NCBI RefSeq assembly: GCF_001945395.1
Contig: NZ_MSXV01000007.1
Span: 1 to 64,000, forward strand
Direction of reading: 5' to 3'
Source: Pseudomonas sp. PA15(2017)
GTDB taxonomy: Bacteria; Pseudomonadota; Gammaproteobacteria; Pseudomonadales; Pseudomonadaceae
DNA length: 64,000 bases
This document shows, one piece after another, positions 1 through 8,753 of the stretch. Both the position numbers and the translations under genes were made by a program. Numbering within the stretch: the stretch's first letter is position 1; each line of letters begins with the position of its first letter. The notes below the pieces were generated by a model, which saw only the letters and a program-made list of their open reading frames with translations, searched no databases and was not told the origin of the DNA.

Positions 1-37
1 CTGCTCACCTGAAAGGTTGGTCGCGACCTTTCGAATC

Positions 38-72
38 GTACAAAAGCAAACGCCCCGAACAATGTCGGGGCG
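38..72 (-). terminator. Rho-independent terminator downstream of the FadL-like gene
   Basis: The 8-bp perfect stem CGCCCCGA/TCGGGGCG (51-58 and 65-72) has a 6-nt loop. Read on the reverse strand it is followed by the T-rich run TTTGCTTTTG. It lies about 110 bp past the stop of the FadL-like gene, so it most likely ends that transcript. A plus-strand gene left of the window could also use it, but there is no T-run on that side. Confidence 0.7.
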
Positions 73-184
73 TCTGATGGGATCACTACCTGCATCAGCG
101 ACTTTTCACACGCTCTGAAAGGCCGCGATTTTATTATGAGCGGAGCGGGCTCGACCAGGTTGCTGCGGCCGAGCCTGGCTTGCG

Positions 185-1486
185 TCAGAAGCGGTAGGTC
201 AGAGAAGCGCCCAGACCATGGGCACTGTTCTTGTAGGTGGCGTTGTAGCTACCGCGAGCCGGGCTCGCGCGGTTGATCTCGACTTCTTCTTCCTTGAGGT
301 AGGAGTAGGCCAGGTCGATGGTCATGTCGTCGGTCGGGCTCCAGCCGGCGCCCAGGCTGAAGATCGTCCGGTCGCCGGATGGGATACGCGGCGAACGATC
401 GGTGTTGTTGGTCGGCGTCTGATCGATGGCGATACCGGTGCGCAGCACCCACTGCGGGTTGACCTTGTAGGACAGGCCGACGGCGTGAGCCCAGGTATCG
501 TGCCACTCCTGCTCTTCGACGATGGTGCCGAGCGAGCCGGCAAATGCACCGCCTACGCCTTCGTTCTCGATGCGCAGCTCCTTGAAGCGGCTCCAGCGCG
601 TCCAGGTGCTACCTGCGTAAAGCGTCCAGGCATCGTTGAGTTCATGAGTGAAGGACACATCCACCGACTCGGGGGTCGTTACATCCAGCGACGCATCATA
701 CTTGCCCGCCGATGTACCGATTGCCGGGCCTGGTCCCGAAACACGGGTGTCACCTTCCAGTTCATATTTGACCCGCGAGCGATAGGTCACGCCAACGCGG
801 GTTTGCGGGGTGAATTCGTAGAGCACGCCGGCGTTGAAGCCGACCGCGGTATCGTCACCCTTGATCTTGACCTTGCCGTCATTGGCGCCGGCCGGGCCGA
901 ACGGATTGGTCAGCGAGGAGCTCAGTTCGCCTTCGATATGGTTGAACGTCGGGCCGAAACCTACCGACAGCTTGTCGTTGAAGCGATAGCTCAGGGTCGG
1001 TTGTACGGTGATGACCCGTACATAACTCTTGTCGGCAAAGTAGCGGCCCTGAAAGCCGTTTTCATACTCGGTGGCGAGGCCGAACGGGACGTAGACGCCA
1101 ATACCGAATGCCACTTTTTCATCCAGTGGTTTGACGTAGTAGCCCATGGGTACGCCAGTGGTGGGGACCATGTCGCCATCGTTACTACCGCCATTTGCGC
1201 CACCGCCGCCCGCAGCCGGTGCGGTGGTGCTGCTGGTGTTGCTGATACGGCTCTTGGCATGAATGGCTGCGACGCCGAAATTGACCTGTTCGCGCTGGAT
1301 GCGCGCCATGCCGGCCGGGTTGCCGAATACCGTACTGGCGTCTTCCGCCGAAGACGAACGACCGGCGAACGACATGCCCATGCCGGCGATGCTTTGCTCG
1401 TTGAGCGCGAAGCCGCTGGCCAGGCCGTAGGTGGAGGTGGATGCGATGGCGATTGCCAGACCGGTTCTTAGGATTGTTTTACTCAC
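185..1486 (-). CDS. OmpP1/FadL-family outer membrane channel
   Basis: This is a predicted outer-membrane beta-barrel for uptake of long-chain fatty acids or other hydrophobic substrates. The N-terminus is a signal peptide (hydrophobic LAIAIAS, cleavage near GLASG). It is followed by the family's hatch-type start GFALNEQSIAGMGMSFAGR and NPAGMA. The C-terminus alternates in barrel fashion and ends in aromatic Phe (SLTYRF), as in Bam substrates. A GTG start at 1486 is preferred because GGAG lies about 6 nt upstream; an in-frame ATG at 1498 is less well placed. The mature length of about 410 residues fits the family. It is monocistronic with its own terminator. Membership is clear; the exact substrate is not visible. 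Confidence 0.9.
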   Translation of the reverse strand: MSKTILRTGLAIAIASTSTYGLASGFALNEQSIAGMGMSFAGRSSSAEDASTVFGNPAGMARIQREQVNFGVAAIHAKSRISNTSSTTAPAAGGGGANGGSNDGDMVPTTGVPMGYYVKPLDEKVAFGIGVYVPFGLATEYENGFQGRYFADKSYVRVITVQPTLSYRFNDKLSVGFGPTFNHIEGELSSSLTNPFGPAGANDGKVKIKGDDTAVGFNAGVLYEFTPQTRVGVTYRSRVKYELEGDTRVSGPGPAIGTSAGKYDASLDVTTPESVDVSFTHELNDAWTLYAGSTWTRWSRFKELRIENEGVGGAFAGSLGTIVEEQEWHDTWAHAVGLSYKVNPQWVLRTGIAIDQTPTNNTDRSPRIPSGDRTIFSLGAGWSPTDDMTIDLAYSYLKEEEVEINRASPARGSYNATYKNSAHGLGASLTYRF

Positions 1487-1646
1487 GGGGTGCTCCATGG
1501 CTGGGTCGGGGAACTCTCGCTTGCTGACTAAGCGGCAATTCGGAAAGTTCAGGGTAAACACGATCCTTCGAGGTTGATGCTGTCCCTGAAATGCAGGATA
1601 TAGAGCCTTTCGTGACTTGGCACCTGTGACTCTGCAGTCATTTTTT

Positions 1647-2126
1647 TCAGGCGACGGCTGCCAGTTCCAGGATGCAGCGTTGCCAGGCGCGGACGAATTC
1701 GCTCGGTTGGCGACAAGGCGCGAAGACCTGTTGCCAGATCAGCGCCTGGGCGCCCAGATCATCCGCGGCGGGCAGTTCCTGGTACCGTTGCTCGATAAGC
1801 AGCCAGGCGATGGCCGTGGCGTAGCGCAGGTTGACGGTCAGCTCGAAGTGCGGTGCGCCGAGAAACGCATGCTGGCTGGCCAGGCCACGGACCCGACTGG
1901 CGAGGTCAGAGCTGCCGGCCAGGTGGTCGTCCCACAGGTGCTGGTGGTGGCGCGCCGAAATTCGGTACAGGCCGTAGCCGTTGTGGTTGTCCAGTTCGGC
2001 GCCCAATGAAGACTGACACGCGGCAATGCCCAGCAGCAGCGCTTCGGCGGCGACGGACTGACTGTTCAGATACAGCAAGGTCGGGCGGATCACATGTTGG
2101 TTCAGGTCACTGGCGGCGATTCCCAT
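1647..2126 (-). CDS. Conserved hypothetical protein, phage/lysozyme-like flavour
   Basis: A soluble protein of 159 residues beginning MGIAASDLNQHVIRPTL. The ATG at 2126 has GAGG about 7 nt upstream; the reading frame stays open further upstream but with proline-rich low-quality sequence. The pattern LLLGIAACQSSLG, then GYGLYRISARHHQHLWDDHL, recalls a family of phage-associated proteins with a transglycosylase-like core, in which a Glu often sits where SLG is here. I could not identify a catalytic Glu with confidence. There are no signal peptide, TM segments or phage neighbours. It stands alone between the FadL-like gene and a divergent region. Function unknown; the phage-like link is inference. 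Confidence 0.6.
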   Translation of the reverse strand: MGIAASDLNQHVIRPTLLYLNSQSVAAEALLLGIAACQSSLGAELDNHNGYGLYRISARHHQHLWDDHLAGSSDLASRVRGLASQHAFLGAPHFELTVNLRYATAIAWLLIEQRYQELPAADDLGAQALIWQQVFAPCRQPSEFVRAWQRCILELAAVA

Positions 2127-2666
2127 ACGAGCCTCTACGGGGGAGGTGACCGGTGGGGGAGGGCGCGGGTAGCAGGGCGATGGCTGCCAGAGGCGTCGTT
2201 GTTCAGATTCGATGACCGAAAATCCCACTGGGAGCAGCGCTTAGCCGCCCAACTTGAAGCGTAGTGGGATATTCATGCTGTAAAAGGCTGTTTTTAAATC
2301 GTTTGAGGATTTAGCTCGGCCTGCATATAGCCAATTGGAACTGCCAGGCCTCCTGAAGCTGCGCTGCTGCGAGATTGACACCGTTGCTTCGGGTTCGGCA
2401 GTATCGGGGCCTGATCGCCTTGCCGAGCGCCCCATGTTCACCATCTCCCCGCCCATGCTTGCTGCCCGTAGCCTCGTCGCTACGGCTCAGTGCGTGTGCC
2501 TGGACGCTGGCAAGTCGAAGAAACAGTCGCTCATTTGACCGGGGCGCGCTGTCCCGTCAGATGGGCTGACAGGACAGAGGCGCTGAGTCGAAGCATCCCT
2601 TCGCTACACTCCCTTCCCGCGCTCCATCGACGGTGACCAGACGGTCTATACCGAGGAGTTGCAAGC
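2127..2666. other. Intergenic region with divergent promoters and a strong hairpin
   Basis: This 540-bp gap separates two divergent genes. No convincing coding sequence was found; the short open frames lack ribosome sites and family features. A plus-strand sigma-70-like pair TTGACA (about 2377) and CAGTAT with 18-nt spacing is a weak candidate. The hairpin CCGTAGC/GCTACGG lies at 2466-2485. A longer one, CTGTCCCGTCAG/CTGACAGGACAG (11 of 12 pairs, 5-nt loop), lies at 2549-2577, about 90 bp before the dapA-like start. Confidence 0.5.
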
Positions 2667-3521
2667 ATGTCTACATTTTCTGGTATCTGGGTTGCGTTGG
2701 TAACGCCGTTTCGCGGCGGGCAGGTGGATCTGCCGGCATTGCGATCCCTGGCCGCGCACCTGATCGAAAGCGGTGCGGCCGGGCTGGTGGTCTGCGGCAC
2801 CAGCGGCGAGGCGGCAGCCCTGGATGAACAAGAGCAGTTGGCGGTGCTTGATGCGGTGCTCGAAGTGGTACCGGCCGGCCGCGTGGTGATGGGCCTTGCC
2901 GGCAACAACCAGGCGGCAGTGCTGGCCCGCCTGCAGCGGATTCAGCGTCGCCCGCTGGCCGGCATCCTGGTGCCGACACCTTATTACATAAGGCCGTCGC
3001 AAGACGGCTTGCAGGCGTTCTTCCTGGCTATCGCCGAGGCCTCGCGGTTGCCGATCATCCTTTACGACATTCCCTATCGCAGCGCCGTGATTCTTGAACT
3101 GCAGACCCTTCGGCAACTGGCCCGGCACCCACGCATCGTGGCGATCAAGGATTGCGGCGGTGATAGCCGCAAGACCCAGGCGCTGATCGCCGATGGCGTG
3201 CTCGATGTGCTCACCGGCGAGGACGAGCAGATCTTCGCCACCCTGTGCCTGGGCGGCAGCGGCGCCATTTCCGCAGCCGCGCACCTGCGTACCGGCGACT
3301 TCGCCAGAGTGGTCAGCCTGCTGCGCAAGGGCAACCTGCTTGCCGGGCGTGCGCTGTTTGTTGAGCTGTTACCGTGGATACGCCTGGCCTTCAGCGAGCC
3401 GAACCCCGCGCCGGTCAAGGCCGCGTTGGCGTTGCAGGGCATGATCGCGGATGAACTGCGCGAGCCCATGCTGTGCGTTTCCGATGGCTTGAGGGCGCAG
3501 TTGCGCGATGAATTGCCATGA
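2667..3521 (+). CDS. DapA-family lyase (4-hydroxy-tetrahydrodipicolinate synthase-like)
   Basis: This is a TIM-barrel Schiff-base aldolase of the DapA/NanA family, 284 residues. Visible active-site residues are Lys161 (VAIKD), Tyr133 (LYDIPYRS), Arg138, Tyr106/Tyr107 (TPYYIRPSQ) and the GTSGE loop at 44-48. Lys161, Tyr133, Arg138 and Tyr107 fall at the positions used by E. coli DapA, which favours condensation of pyruvate with aspartate semialdehyde in lysine/diaminopimelate synthesis. However, the usual second Thr of GTTGES is Ser, and Pseudomonas genomes carry several DapA paralogues. The typical dapA neighbour (bamC/nlpB) is absent, so this may be a paralogue with another aldehyde substrate. 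A clear GAGGAG precedes the ATG. Confidence 0.8.
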   Translation: MSTFSGIWVALVTPFRGGQVDLPALRSLAAHLIESGAAGLVVCGTSGEAAALDEQEQLAVLDAVLEVVPAGRVVMGLAGNNQAAVLARLQRIQRRPLAGILVPTPYYIRPSQDGLQAFFLAIAEASRLPIILYDIPYRSAVILELQTLRQLARHPRIVAIKDCGGDSRKTQALIADGVLDVLTGEDEQIFATLCLGGSGAISAAAHLRTGDFARVVSLLRKGNLLAGRALFVELLPWIRLAFSEPNPAPVKAALALQGMIADELREPMLCVSDGLRAQLRDELP

Positions 3522-3577
3522 GCGCACGGCAGGGGCTCACGGGATATACTGCGCAGCAATCTTTACGGGAGAGCCGC

Positions 3578-4711
3578 GTGACCATCGAAATTGTCTGGAT
3601 TCGAGACGACGCCAGCCTGGCAGCGCAGTGCGCTGTCTGGCGCAAACAGCCCTTTGTGGCGCTGGACACCGAGTTCATGCGTGTCGATACCTTCTACCCG
3701 ATCGCCGGTCTGCTGCAGGTCAGCGAGGGCGAGCGTGCCTACCTGATCGATCCCTTGCTGATCGGCGACTGGGCACCATTCGCCGCGCTGCTCGAAGACC
3801 CGCAGGTGATCAAGGTAGTACACGCCTGCAGCGAGGATCTGGAGGTGTTCCTGCGCCTGACCGGCAGCCTGCCGGCACCGCTTTTCGACTCGCAACTGGC
3901 CGCCGGCTACCTCAACCTCGGTTTCTCCATGGGCTATTCGCGTCTGGTGCAGGCGGTGCTGGAGATCGAGCTGCCCAAGGGCGAGACCCGCTCCGACTGG
4001 TTGCAGCGTCCGTTGTCCGAGACCCAGGTCAGCTACGCCGCCGAAGATGTCGTGCACCTGGCCGAACTCTATCGTCGCCTGCAGGCCAGGCTGTCCGCCG
4101 AGAAGAACGCCTGGGTGCTCGAGGATGGCGCTGAGTTGGCCGCCGGCTTGCGCCGCGAGACGTTGCCCGAAGACGCATACCGCGAAGCCAAGCTGGCCTG
4201 GAAACTGTCCCGCGCGCAACTGGCCGTATTGCGTGCTTTGTGTGCCTGGCGTGAGCGTCAGGCGCGGGCGCGCAATCAGCCGCGCAACCGTATCCTGCGC
4301 GAGCATTCGCTGTGGCCGCTGGCGCGCCATCAACCGAACGACCTGGTCAGCCTGGCGCGCATCGAGGACATGCACCCGAAAACCGTGCGCCAGGACGGTG
4401 AGACCATCCTGCAGTTGATCCGCGAGGCCGCCGCACTGCCACCGGCCGAGTGGCCGCCGGCGATGCCCGAGCCGTTGCCGATCGAAGCCTCGGGGCTGCT
4501 CAAGAAGCTGCGCGCGATCGGCCAGCGTGAAGGCGAGCGCCTGGAAATCGTCCCCGAACTGATGCTGCGCAAGAAGACCCTCGAGGCGCTGCTCAAGAGC
4601 GGCTACCCGAACGGCCCCTACCGCCTGCCCGACAGCCTGCGCGGCTGGCGTCGCGAATTGATGGGCCAGGCGCTGCTCGACTGCCTGGCCGATGAAGGAG
4701 AAGCTGCTTGA
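3578..4711 (+). CDS. rnd: Ribonuclease D
   Basis: A 3'-5' exoribonuclease that trims tRNA and other stable RNA precursors. Its 377 residues match the usual family length. The three exonuclease motifs of the DEDDy type are present: Asp30/Glu32 in LDTEFMR, Asp87 in [10 protein letters not shown], and Tyr153/Asp157 in YAAEDVVHL. An HRDC-type helical domain follows (about 205-285). The GTG at 3578 is taken as start because GGGAGAG lies just upstream and the upstream in-frame ATG would add unrelated residues. The stop overlaps the start of ycgL, so the two are translationally linked. In E. coli rnd also lies near ycgL, an old gene arrangement. Confidence 0.95.
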   Translation: MTIEIVWIRDDASLAAQCAVWRKQPFVALDTEFMRVDTFYPIAGLLQVSEGERAYLIDPLLIGDWAPFAALLEDPQVIKVVHACSEDLEVFLRLTGSLPAPLFDSQLAAGYLNLGFSMGYSRLVQAVLEIELPKGETRSDWLQRPLSETQVSYAAEDVVHLAELYRRLQARLSAEKNAWVLEDGAELAAGLRRETLPEDAYREAKLAWKLSRAQLAVLRALCAWRERQARARNQPRNRILREHSLWPLARHQPNDLVSLARIEDMHPKTVRQDGETILQLIREAAALPPAEWPPAMPEPLPIEASGLLKKLRAIGQREGERLEIVPELMLRKKTLEALLKSGYPNGPYRLPDSLRGWRRELMGQALLDCLADEGEAA

Positions 4712-5001
4712 AACGTATCTGCTCGATCTACCGCAGCCCGCGCAAGCACGAGATGTACCTCTACGTGCTGCGTGCCGACGCGCTGAGCCGGGTGCCCGAG
4801 CCGCTGCTGAATGCCTTCGGCGCGCCCGTGCATGCCTTCGACATGGTGCTCACGCCCGAGCGCGTCCTGGCGCGCGAGGACATCACCAAGGTGCTGGAGA
4901 ACCTCGACAACCAGGGCTATCACCTGCAGATGCCCCCGCCGGAAGAGGATTACATCCAGCATCTTCCTGAGGAACTGCTGCGCCGTAACGATCCGGTCTG
5001 A
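4708..5001 (+). CDS. ycgL: YcgL-family protein
   Basis: A small protein of 97 residues in the YcgL family, whose biochemical role is not established. The N-terminus [20 protein letters not shown] and the block [20 protein letters not shown] are typical. The start is TTG at 4708, fused with the rnd stop (TTGA) and preceded by GAAGGAG at 7 nt. This rare start and the overlap suggest translation coupled to rnd. It forms an operon-like run with rnd, the following dehydrogenase and ycgN. Confidence 0.9.
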   Translation: MKRICSIYRSPRKHEMYLYVLRADALSRVPEPLLNAFGAPVHAFDMVLTPERVLAREDITKVLENLDNQGYHLQMPPPEEDYIQHLPEELLRRNDPV

Positions 5002-5016
5002 CGGGAGAACGATGCC

Positions 5017-5946
5017 ATGCGCGTACTGATCGCCGAGCAGGATCACGCCGAGTACCAGCGGTTGCTGCGGCAGGCTGCGCCACAGCTCGAACTCGTCGTG
5101 GGCGAGGGCGCGGCGCTGGCCGAGCAGGCCGCCCGTTGCCCGGTCTGGCTGGGTGAACCCGACCTGTTCGCCAGCCTGCTGCGCGCCGGCCACAAGCCGG
5201 CCTGGCTGCAGTCGACTTGGGCGGGCATCACACCGCTGCTGGCGGACGATCTGCCCCGCGATTATCGGTTGACCCGTGCGGTCGGCGTGTTCGGGCAGAT
5301 CATGGCCGAGTACGTGTTGTGCCATATGCTCGCCCATGAGCGCGAGCTGGTCGCCCGCCAGCAGGCGCAGCGCGAACGACGCTGGGATGGCCGCCTGCCG
5401 GGCAGCCTGGCAGGGCGCCGGGTGCTGATCGTCGGCACCGGCGAAATCGGCGCGGCGGTCGCCCGCTTCCTGCAGCCGTTTAACGTCGAATTGAGCGGCG
5501 TTGCCAGCAGCCCGCGAACCCTGGCGCCGTTCACTGAAGTGGCTACGCTCGAGGAATTGCCGCGGCTGGTGGCCCAGGCCGATTACGTCGTCAACCTGCT
5601 GCCCAACACGCCCGCCACCCGGGATATCTATGACGCCGCCTTGCTCGCTCGCTTCCAGCCCTCGGCGGTGCTGATCAACGCCGGGCGTGGTACGTCGGTG
5701 GTCGATGAGGATCTGGTCGCCGCGCTGGCTGCTGGCCGACTGGCCGCGGCGGTGATCGACGTCTGCCGCGAAGAACCGTTGCCGGCCGGCCATTCGTTCT
5801 GGAATGCGCGCAACCTCACGCTGACCGGGCACAGCGCAGCGCCGACCCTGCCGCACCTGCTGGTCGAGTTGTTCCTGGCCAACCTGCAGCGTTATCAGGC
5901 TGACGCCGAGTTGCATGGTCTGGTGGATTTCGCCCGCGGCTATTGA
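5017..5946 (+). CDS. D-2-hydroxyacid dehydrogenase (glyoxylate/hydroxypyruvate reductase-like)
   Basis: An NAD(P)H-dependent 2-hydroxyacid dehydrogenase of 309 residues. The Rossmann motif GTGEIG (Gly140, Gly142, Gly145) marks the cofactor domain. The catalytic set is Arg224 (NAGRG), Glu253 (REEPLP) and His272 (GHSAAP). The short N-terminal domain and the final GHSAAP pattern resemble the GhrA group, which reduces glyoxylate or hydroxypyruvate; the substrate is inferred only. It is 15 bp after ycgL with GGGAG upstream of ATG, inside the rnd-ycgN run. Confidence 0.88.
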   Translation: MRVLIAEQDHAEYQRLLRQAAPQLELVVGEGAALAEQAARCPVWLGEPDLFASLLRAGHKPAWLQSTWAGITPLLADDLPRDYRLTRAVGVFGQIMAEYVLCHMLAHERELVARQQAQRERRWDGRLPGSLAGRRVLIVGTGEIGAAVARFLQPFNVELSGVASSPRTLAPFTEVATLEELPRLVAQADYVVNLLPNTPATRDIYDAALLARFQPSAVLINAGRGTSVVDEDLVAALAAGRLAAAVIDVCREEPLPAGHSFWNARNLTLTGHSAAPTLPHLLVELFLANLQRYQADAELHGLVDFARGY

Positions 5947-6029
5947 GCGCGCCGTCGCGCGCGGCTTGTACTGTGCGGTCGGCAGACCTAGACTGCCGGC
6001 CTTTTCGTGCCCTCCCTGCAAGCTCGACC

Positions 6030-6479
6030 ATGGCCGCACCTGCGTATCCCTTCTGGCAACACAAGACCCTCGATCAGCTCGACCATCAGGAGTGGGAGTC
6101 GCTGTGCGATGGCTGCGGCCTGTGCTGCCTGCAGAAGCTGGAGGATGAGGACGACGGCGCGGTGTATTACACGCGCATCGCCTGCAAGCTGCTCGATCTG
6201 CAGACCTGCCGCTGCAGCGACTACCCGAGCCGCAAGACCTTCGTGCCCGACTGCATCCAGCTCACCCCGGCCCAGGCCGATCAGTTCCAGTGGCTGCCGC
6301 CGACCTGCGGCTATCGGCTGGTCAGCGAGGGCAAGGAGTTGCCGTCCTGGCATCACCTGGTGTGCGGTGACCCCGATGCCGTGCACCGCGAGCGCGTTTC
6401 CCAGGCCGGGCGCATGCTCAGCGAAAACGCCGTGGCCGAGGACGATTGGGAAGATCACCTGATCTTTCGCGCCGGCTGA
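6030..6479 (+). CDS. ycgN: YcgN/UPF0260 cysteine-rich protein
   Basis: A protein of 149 residues with the cysteine cluster CDGCGLCC near residue 30. Further cysteines lie at [22 protein letters not shown] and VCGDP, as in the YkgJ/YcgN group thought to bind a metal ion or an iron-sulfur cluster. The ATG at 6030 gives the usual N-terminus ([20 protein letters not shown]); the longer upstream frame overlaps the previous gene and is not family-like. It ends the run that starts with rnd. Function is not established. Confidence 0.88.
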   Translation: MAAPAYPFWQHKTLDQLDHQEWESLCDGCGLCCLQKLEDEDDGAVYYTRIACKLLDLQTCRCSDYPSRKTFVPDCIQLTPAQADQFQWLPPTCGYRLVSEGKELPSWHHLVCGDPDAVHRERVSQAGRMLSENAVAEDDWEDHLIFRAG

Positions 6480-6598
6480 GTGTCTGTGATGAGCCGTTAA
6501 GGCTCGTTTAAGCACGCTGGTGTTTGATGACGCCATTGCGCATAGTCTTGTGCGCTGATCCCCGTGACGCATCGCTTGCCCGTTCTGGAGTCTCCCGT

Positions 6599-7825
6599 AT
6601 GTCGATTCGCTGCCTGCTGCTGTCCGCTGTTCTGTTGAGTACCGGCACACCCTTGTGGGCCGCCGAGAAGGTCGATCTGGATTACAAGGTCAAATTCCTG
6701 CCGCAGAGCGACGAGGCAGAGGTGAGCATCACCCTGGAAAAGGGCGAGCGTGTGCGCGGGCTGAATTTCAACCTCGGCGACGAAGGTTATTACCGCGACT
6801 TCAAGGCCGACGGCGAGTGGAAGCCCGAAGGCGATAACCGCGGCCTGTGGGTGCCCGGCAAGGGCAAGCGCACACTGAGCTACAAGGTGCGTGTCGATCA
6901 CCCGCGCGGGGAAGGCCGCTTCGATGCACGCATGGCCGAAGACTGGGCGTTGCTGCGCGGTGACGACCTGATTCCCAGCGCAGTCCTCAATCAGATCGAT
7001 GGCACCGACCTGGTCGCACGCCTGGAGTTCGACCTGCCCAAGGGCTGGAGCAGCGTCGAGACCGGCTGGCCGCGGGTCGGCAAGAACAAGTTCCGCATCG
7101 ACAACCCGCAGCGCAAGTTCGACCGGCCCACTGGCTGGATCCTGGCCGGCAAGATCGGCACTCGCCGGGCCAAGCTCGGCGAAACCCAGGTGACCATCGC
7201 CGCGCCAGTGGGCGAGGGCATGCGCCGGATGGATGCGCTGACCCTGCTGACCTTCGTCTGGCCGGAAATGCAGGCAGTGTTCCCGCGCGATCCCGCCAAA
7301 CTGCTGGTGGTTGGCGCCGGTGACCCGATGTGGCGCGGCGGCCTGTCGGCGCCCAACTCCTATTTCATGCATGCCGATCGCCCGCTGGTCAGCGAGAACG
7401 GCACCAGTTCACTGGTACACGAGCTGGTGCATGTGTTCAGCCGCATCAGCGACACCGACAAGAGCGACTGGATCAGCGAAGGCATCGCCGAGTACTACGC
7501 CATCGAGGTGATGCGTCGCGCCGGTGGGCTGAGCGAAGACCGCTACCAGAAGGTTCGTGAGCACCTGATCAAATGGAGCAAGCCGGTCAAGTCGCTGCGT
7601 ACCGAAAACTCCACCGGGCCGGTTACCGCCCGTGCGGTGTTGTTGTTGCAGGAGCTCGATCGTGAGATTCGCCAGGCCACCAAGGACGGCCAGCAGCGCT
7701 CTCTGGACGACGTGGCCCGCGGCCTGATGCGCCTGGACAAGGCCAGCACCAAGGACTTCATCGAAATCACCGAGAACGTCATGGGCCGCAGCTCCAAGGT
7801 GCTCGATACACGCCTGCTGCGCTGA
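6599..7825 (+). CDS. Exported gluzincin-like metallopeptidase, uncharacterised
   Basis: A predicted secreted protein of 408 residues. The signal peptide MSIRCLLLSAVLLSTGTPLWAA is followed by a beta-rich N-terminal half. A zinc-peptidase core comes next: HELVH (274-278) and WISEGIAEYY with Glu294 as the likely third ligand, the arrangement of M1/M61-type gluzincins, though the H-to-E gap is a few residues shorter. I do not recognise the rest as a named peptidase. ATG at 6599 has GGAG 8 nt upstream. It lies alone between ycgN and a LysE exporter. Periplasmic peptidase activity is inferred from the motif; the substrate is unknown. Confidence 0.72.
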   Translation: MSIRCLLLSAVLLSTGTPLWAAEKVDLDYKVKFLPQSDEAEVSITLEKGERVRGLNFNLGDEGYYRDFKADGEWKPEGDNRGLWVPGKGKRTLSYKVRVDHPRGEGRFDARMAEDWALLRGDDLIPSAVLNQIDGTDLVARLEFDLPKGWSSVETGWPRVGKNKFRIDNPQRKFDRPTGWILAGKIGTRRAKLGETQVTIAAPVGEGMRRMDALTLLTFVWPEMQAVFPRDPAKLLVVGAGDPMWRGGLSAPNSYFMHADRPLVSENGTSSLVHELVHVFSRISDTDKSDWISEGIAEYYAIEVMRRAGGLSEDRYQKVREHLIKWSKPVKSLRTENSTGPVTARAVLLLQELDREIRQATKDGQQRSLDDVARGLMRLDKASTKDFIEITENVMGRSSKVLDTRLLR

Positions 7826-7834
7826 CCGCGCAGT

Positions 7835-7859
7835 CCCCTGCGCGGCGCTTGCGCAGGGG
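7835..7859 (+). terminator. GC-rich hairpin after the metallopeptidase gene
   Basis: The perfect 9-bp stem CCCCTGCGC/GCGCAGGGG has a 7-nt loop and lies just after the stop at 7825. There is no T-run after it, so it may be a weak or factor-assisted terminator or an RNA 3'-end stabiliser. Confidence 0.4.
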
Positions 7860-7905
7860 GCTTCGCGATCCTAAGCTCGCGAAAATTCTGCCGCGAGTAC
7901 CCTGC

Positions 7906-8538
7906 ATGTTTGGTATCGAACACTTCGCCCTGTTTCTCACCGCCACCCTGGCGCTCAACCTGACGCCAGGCCCTGACATGATCTATATCGCGTCGCGCTC
8001 CAGCGCCCAGGGCACCACGGCGGGCCTGGTGTCCAGTCTCGGGATCGGTGCAGGTTGCCTGGTTCATGTGCTGGCCGCTGCCTTCGGCTTGTCCGCCCTG
8101 CTGATGATGTCGGCGGTGGCGTTCAGCGTGGTCAAGTGGGTCGGCGTGATCTATCTGATCTGGCTAGGCCTGCAGTTGATCCGCTCCGGCTGGCGCGCGC
8201 AGGAGCAGGTGAGCCTGCAGCCGGTGGGGCTGCGCCAGGTGTTCGTGCAAGGCGTGCTGGTCAATGTGTTCAACCCCAAGGTGGCATTGTTCTTCATCGC
8301 CTTTCTACCGCAGTTCGCCCATCCGGAATCCGAGTCTTTCGTCTGGGAAGTGCTGTTCCTGGGGCTGATCTTCAGCCTCTGCGGCATCTCGGTAAACGCC
8401 GGTGTGGCGGTGCTGAGCGGGCATTTCGGTGGCCGGCTCGGCCACAACCCGACGTGGCGTCGCTGGCAACAGAGCCTGTCGGGCAGCGTGATCATGGCAA
8501 TGGGCATCGGCCTTGCGTTCAGTGAGCGAAAAGCCTGA
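7906..8538 (+). CDS. LysE/RhtB-family exporter
   Basis: An inner-membrane amino-acid or metabolite efflux carrier of 210 residues with about six hydrophobic segments. The family signature LALNLTPGPDMIYIASRS lies near the N-terminus, and GVLVNVFNPKVALFFIAFLPQF sits mid-protein, as in RhtB-type exporters. The ATG at 7906 (MFGIEHFALF) is chosen because the longer frame begins with charged non-family sequence; the ribosome site is weak. It is transcribed alone and followed by a strong terminator. Substrate not determinable. Confidence 0.9.
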   Translation: MFGIEHFALFLTATLALNLTPGPDMIYIASRSSAQGTTAGLVSSLGIGAGCLVHVLAAAFGLSALLMMSAVAFSVVKWVGVIYLIWLGLQLIRSGWRAQEQVSLQPVGLRQVFVQGVLVNVFNPKVALFFIAFLPQFAHPESESFVWEVLFLGLIFSLCGISVNAGVAVLSGHFGGRLGHNPTWRRWQQSLSGSVIMAMGIGLAFSERKA

Positions 8539-8540
8539 TC

Positions 8541-8558
8541 TATCGACTTTATAGATAA
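8541..8558. promoter_or_regulatory. Candidate operator, copy 1 of a shared 12-bp motif
   Basis: TATCGACTTTAT lies at 8541-8552 inside a larger dyad, ATCTAT-N7-ATAGAT. The same 12 bases recur on the reverse strand at 26730-26741 upstream of pirin, and a 10/12 relative lies at 8654-8665. The symmetry resembles a LysR-type site. It lies between lysE and the repeat-protein gene. Confidence 0.4.
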
Positions 8559-8573
8559 TTTATCATCGAAGTG

Positions 8574-8616
8574 AAAACACCCGGCACGGTATCTAAACCG
8601 ACCGGGTGTTTTGCTT
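8574..8616 (+). terminator. Rho-independent terminator after lysE-like gene
   Basis: The 11-bp stem AAAACACCCGG/CCGGGTGTTTT (8574-8584 and 8602-8612) is followed by TTG and further T-rich bases. It lies 36 bp past the exporter stop. The A-run on the left lets it work in both directions. Confidence 0.85.
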
Positions 8617-8653
8617 GTAAGCCCCGTCATTGCTGGATTTGGTTGAGATATCA

Positions 8654-8665
8654 ATAGAGTCGATC
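8654..8665. promoter_or_regulatory. Candidate operator, degenerate copy of the shared motif
   Basis: ATAGAGTCGATC matches ATAAAGTCGATA (the pirin upstream copy) at 10 of 12 positions. It lies 88 bp before the repeat-protein start, in an unusually AT-rich stretch that probably holds that gene's promoter. Confidence 0.3.
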
Positions 8666-8753
8666 TTTACTATTCTCGCGATCGAGTTTTTCATCAAATT
8701 TTCTTGAGTAACATGAGCCCCATACCCACTTATTGCCTCCCAAGGAGCTCATC

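Noticed and set aside
218..1471. Long plus-strand open frame opposite the FadL-like gene
   Set aside because: It is antisense to a clear signal-peptide/beta-barrel gene, has no family features or ribosome site, and is typical of GC-rich antisense frames.
1647..2126. Prophage remnant
   Set aside because: Only one phage-flavoured protein, with no integrase, attachment site, capsid or lysis genes around it.
2241..2456. Possible 71-residue reverse-strand gene
   Set aside because: No ribosome site, no recognisable sequence pattern and no support from neighbours; left as intergenic.
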